Assembly: GCA_041628225.1 (NCBI GenBank)
Contig: JBFKPQ010000078.1
Location: 1-11,252, forward strand
From: JBFKPQ01 sp041628225
GTDB taxonomy: Bacteria > Actinomycetota > Acidimicrobiia > Spongiisociales > JAENVV01
Direction of reading: 5' to 3'
Length of the DNA: 11,252 bases
Shown here: one piece after another, positions 6,440 to 11,252 of the stretch
Numbering within the stretch: the first letter of the stretch is position 1
How the letters are laid out: every line of letters starts with the position of its first letter
Translations under genes and position numbers: made by a program
Notes under the pieces: generated by a model
Told to the model about the DNA's origin: nothing
The model's input: the letters and a program-made list of their open reading frames with translations, nothing else
The model's database searches: none

Positions 6440-6812
6440 CGAAAGCCAGAGCCACCAGCGTCAGGGCTGGGATCCCACCCTGGATGAGGGCGGCCCGCAC
6501 CATGCGGCGGTCCGAGGCCACGAGCACGATGGCGGCTCCGAGCATGAACAGCATGACATAGCCCAGGAGGGTGGTGCGCCCTCCGACATCGGTGAGTACG
6601 AGGATGGCTCCCGTGATGGCCCCGAGCGCCAGGAACAAGTTGTAGTAGCCCTGGTTGAGCATGAGTTGGGCAAGGGTGTCGGCTTGCGCCTGGTCGGGCA
6701 CGCCGAACCGTTTCCAGACGCCAGGGGTGCGGAACCGCACCGACTCGGCCACGAAGATGGCCGCGTGGATCAGTCCTGCCACGATGCCGAGTGCTGCCGC
6801 CAGTCCAGCCAT
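6432..6812 (-). CDS. DUF1304-like small integral membrane protein
   Basis: The 126-residue protein has about four membrane helices (~4-24, 57-75, 80-99 and 106-125). It carries the hallmarks of the DUF1304 family: an early helix with His16 and Glu23 (IHAAIFVAES), a short loop with RTPGVWKRFGV, the motif NQGYYNLFLALGAITG (from Asn53), and a final helix beginning near QGGIPAL. The function of the family is not established. ATG 6812 is supported by AGGAGG nine bases upstream (6822-6827) and a TAGGTT -10-like element further up. It is divergent from the ABC exporter operon and convergent with the amidohydrolase, sharing eight bases with the latter. Confidence 0.9.
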   Translation of the reverse strand: MAGLAAALGIVAGLIHAAIFVAESVRFRTPGVWKRFGVPDQAQADTLAQLMLNQGYYNLFLALGAITGAILVLTDVGGRTTLLGYVMLFMLGAAIVLVASDRRMVRAALIQGGIPALTLVALAFVS

Positions 6813-6821
6813 GAGTCTTGA

Positions 6822-6840
6822 CCTCCTGGCGCCGAACCTA
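6822..6840 (-). promoter_or_regulatory. TAGGTT -10-like element and Shine-Dalgarno for the DUF1304-like gene
   Basis: On the minus strand TAGGTT (6835-6840) is followed by AGGAGG (6822-6827) and then ATG 6812, implying a leader of ~16 bases. The -35 region is not convincing. An 8-base palindrome CGGATCCG (6846-6853) sits just upstream of the -10. Confidence 0.4.
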
Positions 6841-6895
6841 CAAGCCGGATCCGAGAACGACCGCCCATCCCACGCCGAATCTGCGGGTGAGTGGG

Positions 6896-6921
6896 TAGGT
6901 TCGGGGATGGTTCGAAGGGGG
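6896..6921 (+). promoter_or_regulatory. TAGGTT -10-like element and Shine-Dalgarno for the ABC operon
   Basis: TAGGTT (6896-6901) is followed by AAGGGGG (6915-6921), seven bases before ATG 6929, giving a predicted leader of ~21 bases. The -35 hexamer is not clear. The same TAGGTT faces the other way at 6835-6840. Confidence 0.42.
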
Positions 6922-6928
6922 CCTGGAC

Positions 6929-7867
6929 ATGGACCGCATCCTGGAGTGCTCGGATCTCCACAAGACCTTTGGCGAGCGGCCGGCCGTGCGCGGGGTCGGA
7001 TTCCATATCGGACTCGGCGAGACCTACGGGCTGCTCGGTCCGAACGGCGCCGGCAAGACCACCTCGATCTCGATGATCTGTGGGTTGTTGGCGAGGGACA
7101 AAGGCTCCGTGACCGTCGCCGGGAAGCCGGTCGACATCGACACGGTCGACGCCAAACAGGCGATCGGTTTCGTTCCGCAGGATCTCGCCATCTATCCCGA
7201 CCTGACGGCCAGGGAGAACCTCGTGTTCTTCGGACGTCTCTACGGGATGGACAAGGCGTCGCTTGCCTCGCGGGTCGCCGAGGTGCTCGAGGTCATCCAG
7301 CTCAGCGAACGGGCCGATGACCAGACGAAGGAGTTCTCCGGTGGCATGAAGCGGCGCCTCAACATCGGGATCGGTCTCCTGCACAAACCGCAGTTGCTGG
7401 TGCTCGACGAGCCGACGGTCGGCGTCGACCCGCAGAGCCGCAACGCCATCCTGTCCAGCGTCGAGCATCTGTCCGAAGAAGGCATGGCCGTGCTCTATAC
7501 GACCCACTACATGGAAGAAGCCGAACGCCTGTGTGACCGGGTCGGCATCATCGACGAGGGCGCCATCATGGCCGAAGGCACCCGCCGAGAACTCGTCCGC
7601 CTCGTCGGACAGCGCGACAAGGTCATGCTGGGAGCGGTGGGCCACCTCGAACCCGTGGCGTCCGCCATGGAACCGATCGAGGGCGTCGACTCGGCGTCGG
7701 TGTACGACGGCGGCATCGAAGTCATCGCCGAGTCGGCTGCGCAGCTCTTGCCTCAACTCATCGGGGCGGCCGCAGCTCACGACGTGGCGATCCGCTCGGT
7801 CGACATCAGCGAACCCGACCTCGAAGCGGTGTTCCTGCACCTCACCGGCAAGGCACTGCGGGAGTAG
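6929..7867 (+). CDS. ABC-2 type exporter ATP-binding protein
   Basis: This 312-residue ATPase powers the two permeases that follow. The motifs are complete: Walker A GPNGAGKTT (37-45, Lys43), Q-loop FVPQD (Gln84), signature FSGGM (136-140), Walker B LLVLDEP (156-162, Asp160/Glu161), D-loop GVDPQSR and H-loop His193. The extended C-terminal part, ending SEPDLEAVFLHLTGKALRE, is typical of the DrrA/NatA/CcmA-like group serving ABC-2 exporters of drugs, lipids, glycans or ions. ATG 6929 has AAGGGGG seven bases upstream. The stop lies two bases before the next start, and GGGAG (7860-7864) for that gene overlaps the end of this one, so translation is likely coupled. The cargo cannot be told from sequence. 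Confidence 0.95.
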   Translation: MDRILECSDLHKTFGERPAVRGVGFHIGLGETYGLLGPNGAGKTTSISMICGLLARDKGSVTVAGKPVDIDTVDAKQAIGFVPQDLAIYPDLTARENLVFFGRLYGMDKASLASRVAEVLEVIQLSERADDQTKEFSGGMKRRLNIGIGLLHKPQLLVLDEPTVGVDPQSRNAILSSVEHLSEEGMAVLYTTHYMEEAERLCDRVGIIDEGAIMAEGTRRELVRLVGQRDKVMLGAVGHLEPVASAMEPIEGVDSASVYDGGIEVIAESAAQLLPQLIGAAAAHDVAIRSVDISEPDLEAVFLHLTGKALRE

Positions 7868-7869
7868 CC

Positions 7870-9036
7870 ATGCGCGGCGCCTGGGTCATCGCCATGAAGG
7901 ATCTGAAGCTGCGGATCCGCGACAAGTCGCTGCTGATCTTCGGCATCCTCGTTCCGCTCGCGCTCACGTTGATCCTGTCACAGATCATCGGGCCTGCGCT
8001 CGAAGGTGACTTCTCGCCGACATACGGACTCGTCGACCTCGACCGCGGTCCGGTCGGTGCCGCCATCGCCGACGCCATCGAGTCGCAGGACTGGGAGCTC
8101 ATCCGATACGACTCGGAAGCCGCCGCCCAAGCGGCCGTCGACGACGGCGAACTGAGCGCGGCATTCGTCGTTCCCGACGGGTTCCTGGCCGCAACCGAAA
8201 CGGGCGAGGCCATCCACCTCGGTGTGGTCGGCAACCCCGACGCGTCGATCTCGACGCTGATCGCCGAGTCGATCGCCACCTCGTTCGCGGCCCGGGTCGA
8301 GGCCGTGCAGCTGGCGGTGGCAGGCGGGATCGTGTCCGGGCTCGGAGATCCGCAGACGCTCGCCGCCGAGGCGCAGGCATTGGCAGCCGCGCCCGACGTG
8401 GTGCGTGTCGTGGCGTCGGAGACAGGTTCGCGACAGCTCGACGCCATCAGCTACTTCGCCGTCGGCATGGCGACGTTCTTCTTGTTCTTCACGGTGCAGG
8501 CCGGCGTCGTGTCGATCCTCGAAGAGCGGCAGGACGGGACGCTGGTCCGGCTGCTGACCGCACCCATCTCCAGCATGACGGTGCTGGTCGGCAAAAGCCT
8601 CTCCTCCATGATCACCGGGTTACTGAGCGTCTTCGTGCTCGTCGTCGCGTCGACGCTGATGTTGGGTGCGGACTGGGGCGGCCCGGTAGGCGTCGTGATT
8701 CTGTCCGTCGCCGGCGTCCTGTCGGCCATGGCGGTTGGCCTGGCCGTCGCGTCGGTGGCGCGCAACGCCGAGCAGGCTGGTCAGTTCACGTCGATCATCG
8801 CCGTGGTGCTCGGTCTTTTGGGAGGCGTGTTCTTCCCGCTGGCCCAGACGTCTGACACCTTCGCCACCCTCAGCAGCCTCAGTCCCCACTACTGGCTGCT
8901 GCGGGGGTTCGGCGACAACGCCGGCGCCGGCTCACTGATCGACGTCGTGCAGTCGGCGAGCATGGTCGTGGTCTTCGCCTTGGTGTTCCTCGTCATCGGG
9001 TTCGCCCGCCGCCACCAGCTGGGAGCAGCGCGATGA
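7870..9036 (+). CDS. ABC-2 type permease, first subunit
   Basis: The 388-residue protein has the ABC2_membrane_3-like layout. One membrane helix near the N-terminus (~21-40) is followed by a large extracytoplasmic domain (~41-190). Five more helices come next (~193-217, 240-265, 270-292, 302-323, 360-378). After helix 2, LEERQDGTLVRLLTAPIS is the usual coupling segment that contacts the ATPase. FFPLAQTSDTFATLSSLSPHYWLLRGF before the last helix is also typical. It would form one half of the export channel, paired with the downstream permease. GGGAG five bases before ATG 7870 is the ribosome site. Its last four bases overlap the start of the second permease (ATGA). Confidence 0.93.
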   Translation: MRGAWVIAMKDLKLRIRDKSLLIFGILVPLALTLILSQIIGPALEGDFSPTYGLVDLDRGPVGAAIADAIESQDWELIRYDSEAAAQAAVDDGELSAAFVVPDGFLAATETGEAIHLGVVGNPDASISTLIAESIATSFAARVEAVQLAVAGGIVSGLGDPQTLAAEAQALAAAPDVVRVVASETGSRQLDAISYFAVGMATFFLFFTVQAGVVSILEERQDGTLVRLLTAPISSMTVLVGKSLSSMITGLLSVFVLVVASTLMLGADWGGPVGVVILSVAGVLSAMAVGLAVASVARNAEQAGQFTSIIAVVLGLLGGVFFPLAQTSDTFATLSSLSPHYWLLRGFGDNAGAGSLIDVVQSASMVVVFALVFLVIGFARRHQLGAAR

Positions 9037-10187
9037 AGGCTCTCGCCATCGCCGGTTCGAACCTGCGGCGCTTCTTGCGCGACCGCTCCAACATCTTTTT
9101 CGTCTTCGTGTTCCCGATGCTGTTGGTGCTGATCATCGGCGCTGTCTTCGGCGGCTCGTTCGTCCCCAAACTCGCCGTGGGTACCTCGGGCGACGGCGAG
9201 CTCGAGCTGGCGCTCGTCGAGGCGCTGCAGGCCGAGGACGGCTACGAGGTCCGCCGGTTCGCTTCGGCGGAGGCGGCCGTCGAGGACGTCGAGCGGGGCA
9301 CGTCGTCGGCGGCGGTGCTGATCCCACCCGGCTACGACGAGCGGCTGCTGGCCGGTGAGGTGGCAGAGATCGAGTTCGTGGCGAGCGGTTCGTTCGGTCT
9401 CGATCTGCAATCGACGGTGCAAGGTGTGGTCGCTACGCAGTCGGCCCGCATCTTGGCAGCGTCGTTCGTGGCCGACGGCTCGGGTGGCTCCATCGCCGAC
9501 GGCCTTGCGGCCATCGAAGCCGTCGAGGGATTCGTAGCCGGAGTCGACGTCGAGGTGACGGGAGCCGTCGATGAGACGTCGTCGCTGGGCCAGTTCGATC
9601 TCGGCGCCGCGCAGAACGTGGCGCTGTTCGTGTTCGTCAACGCCTTGCCCGCCGCCAGTCAGCTGGTGCTGACCCGCAAGCTGCGGATCTCGCAGCGAAT
9701 GTTGTCGACGCCGACGGCGGTGCGGACCATCATCGTCGGCGAGGCGTTGGGCCGGTTCCTGGTGGCGTTCTTCCAGGGTGCCTTCATCATCGTGGCCGCT
9801 GCGGTGCTCTTCGGTGTCGATTGGGGGGACCCGCTGGCCGTTCTGGTGCTTTTGACGGCGTTCTCGCTGACCGCGACCAGTTTGGCGATGTTGCTGGGCT
9901 CGGTGTTCGACAATGACCAGCAGCTCGGCGGCGTCGGCGTGGGTCTCGGCTTGGGCATGGCTGCTCTCGGCGGCGCGATGATCCCGCTCGAAGTGTTCTC
10001 GGACACGATGCGGAACGTCGCCCACCTCACCCCGCACGCCTGGCTGCTCGACGCGTTCGGTGAACTCATCCGCCATGACGCCGGGCTGGGTGACATCCTC
10101 ACCGAGGTCGGCGTGCTCGCCGCCGGTGCGCTGGTGGTCGGCCTCTTGGCGATCTGGCGCTTCCGGGTGAAGCTCGTCGAGGCCTGA
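9033..10187 (+). CDS. ABC-2 type permease, second subunit
   Basis: The 384-residue protein has the same plan as its upstream neighbour: a first helix (~21-40), an extracytoplasmic domain (~41-185), then helices at ~188-208, 236-262, 268-292, 300-320 and 357-375. IPLEVFSDTMRNVAHLTPHAWLLDAFGEL precedes the last helix. The coupling segment reads TRKLRISQRMLSTPTAV rather than the EER-type segment of the first permease, so the two are related but diverged subunits of a probable heterodimer. The ATGA overlap with the upstream gene indicates translational coupling. A hairpin follows 29 bases after the stop and may end the operon. Confidence 0.93.
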   Translation: MKALAIAGSNLRRFLRDRSNIFFVFVFPMLLVLIIGAVFGGSFVPKLAVGTSGDGELELALVEALQAEDGYEVRRFASAEAAVEDVERGTSSAAVLIPPGYDERLLAGEVAEIEFVASGSFGLDLQSTVQGVVATQSARILAASFVADGSGGSIADGLAAIEAVEGFVAGVDVEVTGAVDETSSLGQFDLGAAQNVALFVFVNALPAASQLVLTRKLRISQRMLSTPTAVRTIIVGEALGRFLVAFFQGAFIIVAAAVLFGVDWGDPLAVLVLLTAFSLTATSLAMLLGSVFDNDQQLGGVGVGLGLGMAALGGAMIPLEVFSDTMRNVAHLTPHAWLLDAFGELIRHDAGLGDILTEVGVLAAGALVVGLLAIWRFRVKLVEA

Positions 10188-10216
10188 CGGCTGCGCGGGG
10201 CCGGACTCCCGTCCAC

Positions 10217-10232
10217 CTCGCCTTTCGGCGAG
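10217..10232 (+). terminator. hairpin after the ABC operon, possible terminator
   Basis: CTCGCC, loop TTTC, GGCGAG form a perfect six-pair GC-rich stem 29 bases after the permease stop. No T-run follows, so this is a terminator-like structure, not a classical intrinsic terminator. Confidence 0.4.
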
Positions 10233-10269
10233 CGGTACCTTCCTCCCCGGCAGGTGGGGTGACCGTCGG

Positions 10270-10291
10270 GTTCCGTGAACAGGTGCGGAAC
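10270..10291. repeat. inverted repeat GTTCCG-N10-CGGAAC upstream of the DM13 gene
   Basis: Six-base perfect arms at 10270-10275 and 10286-10291 flank ten bases. The left arm also forms GTTC-N3-GAAC with 10277-10280. It lies in the 166-base gap 10188-10353 and could be an operator or a leader hairpin. I see no gene in that gap. Confidence 0.35.
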
Positions 10292-10340
10292 ACTTGGTGG
10301 CGGAGAAACAATGCGATGGCCGGCGTGGTTGTTGGCACCG

Positions 10341-10347
10341 AAGGAGG
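10341..10347 (+). promoter_or_regulatory. strong Shine-Dalgarno AAGGAGG deciding the DM13 gene start
   Basis: AAGGAGG ends six bases before ATG 10354, which settles the start there and not at the upstream GTG 10294. The residues upstream (Arg/Cys/His-rich) do not look like protein. Confidence 0.75.
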
Positions 10348-10353
10348 GATCTA

Positions 10354-10932
10354 ATGAACAAGAAGCAGTGGTGGATCGTCGGCGGCATCGTGGTGGGAAT
10401 CCCGGCGTTGGCGCTGGCCTGGTGGCTCGGTTCGCCGTTGTTCCTGGAGGACACGGTCGACGAGGCCTTCCCGATGGCGGCCGCCGCGGTCGTGCCCGAC
10501 GGCATGGAGCGGGAGGACGTCGAGGCCGAGATGGTCGACGCCGCCGCCGAGCCCGACAAAGAGATGACCGAGCCGATGCCCGAGACTGCGCCCGTCGAAC
10601 CGGTGCTCGTTGCCGAGTTCACCGGTGCCGACGACTTCCATCAGGGCTCCGGTACGGCCGCGGTATACGAGCTGGAGGACGGCAGCCGGGTGCTTCGCTT
10701 CGAGTCTTTCGAGGTCACGAACGGCCCGGACCTGCACGTGATCCTGGTGGCGTCGGACTCCGTCACCGATCGCGACGACGTCGAGGACTACATCGACCTG
10801 GGTGAACTCAAGGGCAACGTCGGAAACCAGAACTACGAGATTTCCGCCGATGTCGACCTCTCGGTCTACCGAACCGTCGTGATCTACTGCGTCCCGTTCC
10901 ACGTGGTCTTTGCCACGGCCCCACTCGGCTAG
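10354..10932 (+). CDS. membrane-anchored DM13-domain protein
   Basis: The 192-residue product starts with a membrane helix (~7-27, after MNKKQWW), then an acidic Met/Glu/Pro-rich linker (~32-85), then a C-terminal DM13 domain (~86-191). DM13 hallmarks are HQGSGTAAVYELEDGSRVLRFESF, TNGPDLHVIL, YIDLGELKGNVGNQNYEI and the final VVIYCVPFHVVFATAPL with the single cysteine characteristic of the domain. DM13 has been proposed to be a redox or electron-transfer domain related to DOMON in secreted proteins; direct biochemical proof is limited. The topology puts DM13 outside the membrane. The start is fixed by AAGGAGG. It follows the ABC operon after a hairpin and a 166-base gap, so it is probably transcribed separately. 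It faces the molybdenum hydroxylase gene tail to tail. Confidence 0.92.
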   Translation: MNKKQWWIVGGIVVGIPALALAWWLGSPLFLEDTVDEAFPMAAAAVVPDGMEREDVEAEMVDAAAEPDKEMTEPMPETAPVEPVLVAEFTGADDFHQGSGTAAVYELEDGSRVLRFESFEVTNGPDLHVILVASDSVTDRDDVEDYIDLGELKGNVGNQNYEISADVDLSVYRTVVIYCVPFHVVFATAPLG

Positions 10933-10980
10933 CCCGGGGCCGAGCCTGCCGTCCTCGAGCGCCGGCGTCTCCGATAGTCC

Positions 10981-10998
10981 CCCCGCCGAGATACGGGG
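10981..10998. terminator. weak hairpin between convergent genes
   Basis: CCCCG and CGGGG (10981-10985, 10994-10998) flank an eight-base loop and are followed by TTT on the plus strand. This is a weak candidate terminator for the DM13 gene. The short stem makes it uncertain. Confidence 0.25.
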
Positions 10999-10999
10999 T

Positions 11000-11252
11000 T
11001 TAGCCGGTGGCTTCGTGGATGGCCTGCCAGACCTTCTGGGGAGTGAGTGGCATGTCGAGGTGGCGGATGCCGAAGTGGGACAGTCCGTCGATCACGGCGT
11101 TCTGAACCGAAGGCGTGGAGCCGATCGTGCCCGACTCGCCGATGCCCTTGGCGCCGAGCGGGTTGTGCGGCGTCGGTGTTTCGGTCGGAGCGAGTTCCAC
11201 ACGCGGCACGGTCATCGAGTTGGGGATGAGATATGACGTCAGGTTGCCGGTC
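11000..11252 (-). CDS. molybdenum hydroxylase large subunit (CoxL/xanthine dehydrogenase family), C-terminal part
   Basis: The frame is open to the right edge, so only the last ~83 residues are present. SYLIPNS, then TETPTPHNPLGAKGIGESGTIGSTPSVQNAVIDGL and LPLTP-like HLDMPLTPQKVWQAI near the C-terminus, match the end of molybdopterin-binding subunits of the xanthine oxidase family (CO dehydrogenase CoxL, xanthine or aldehyde dehydrogenases). The Glu in GIGESG (codon 11135-11137) corresponds to the catalytic base at the Mo site. Whether it is a true form I CoxL cannot be decided, because the active-site loop that separates the types (AYRCSFR in form I) lies outside the window. Medium and small subunits, if clustered, are also outside. 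Confidence 0.9.
   Translation of the reverse strand, partial: TGNLTSYLIPNSMTVPRVELAPTETPTPHNPLGAKGIGESGTIGSTPSVQNAVIDGLSHFGIRHLDMPLTPQKVWQAIHEATG

Noticed and set aside
6770..7840. 356-codon minus-strand open frame opposite the ABC ATPase
   Set aside because: It is antisense to a complete ATPase with all motifs; its His/Asp/Arg-rich composition and lack of ribosome site mark it as a shadow.
10270..10291. LexA-type SOS operator
   Set aside because: The GTTC and GAAC half-sites are in the opposite order to the actinobacterial SOS box (GAAC...GTTC), so this is not a LexA match.
8889..10622. 577-codon open frame on the minus strand opposite the second permease and DM13 gene
   Set aside because: It is very long, but the translation is a jumble rich in Arg, His, Gln, Ser and Asp with no domain. 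It lies antisense to two well-supported genes and spans their intergenic gap. Long antisense frames are expected where GC-rich codon bias removes stop codons.
1..11252. CRISPR array, tRNA/rRNA, transposon ends, phage or toxin-antitoxin genes
   Set aside because: I looked for spaced direct repeats, transposase or integrase motifs and small paired reading frames and saw none. This is a reading by eye, not a computed search.

Overview
The window is GC-rich (roughly two-thirds G+C by eye, not counted). It reads as a compact chromosomal stretch from a high-GC Gram-positive, most likely an actinomycete-type bacterium and plausibly of the class Acidimicrobiia. That placement is inference: it rests on GC content, several starts with a TAnnnT element but no Shine-Dalgarno sequence immediately upstream, and the mix of families. 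I see no tRNA, rRNA, CRISPR array, insertion sequence, integrase or phage gene. Coding density is very high and no gene-free stretch reaches 300 bases; the longest gap is about 166 bases (10188-10353).

Layout. 1-273: C-terminal end of an alpha/beta hydrolase (+). 326-979: methionine sulfoxide reductase MsrA (+). 976-3839: three minus-strand genes, in transcription order an OsmC-family protein, a membrane-anchored neutral zinc metallopeptidase with HExxH, and a lipoprotein-like S41 (C-terminal processing/Tsp-type) serine protease. 3899-4348: SRPBCC-fold protein (+), divergent from osmC. 4349-5254: secreted or membrane-anchored protein of unknown family (-). 5351-6439: metal-dependent amidohydrolase (+), divergent from the unknown gene. 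6432-6812: DUF1304-like small membrane protein (-). 6929-10187: ABC-2 type exporter operon (+), one ATPase followed by two different permeases. 10354-10932: membrane-anchored DM13-domain protein (+). 11000-11252: C-terminal end of a molybdenum hydroxylase large subunit (CoxL/xanthine dehydrogenase family), on the minus strand and cut by the window edge.

How the genes may fit together. MsrA (repair of oxidised methionine) and the OsmC protein (a family that includes peroxide-detoxifying members) suggest oxidative-stress housekeeping. The two extracytoplasmic proteases next to OsmC suggest envelope protein quality control. The ABC operon is self-contained and has no adjacent regulator; its substrate cannot be read from sequence. 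The rest looks like ordinary core and accessory metabolism.

I did not find a convincing new multi-gene system. The points most worth a second look are the duplicated two-cysteine module at the N-terminus of the S41 protease, the unassigned secreted membrane protein, the interleaved divergent promoters before the amidohydrolase, the three convergent gene pairs whose stop codons overlap or abut, and the recurring TAnnnT elements close to start codons.
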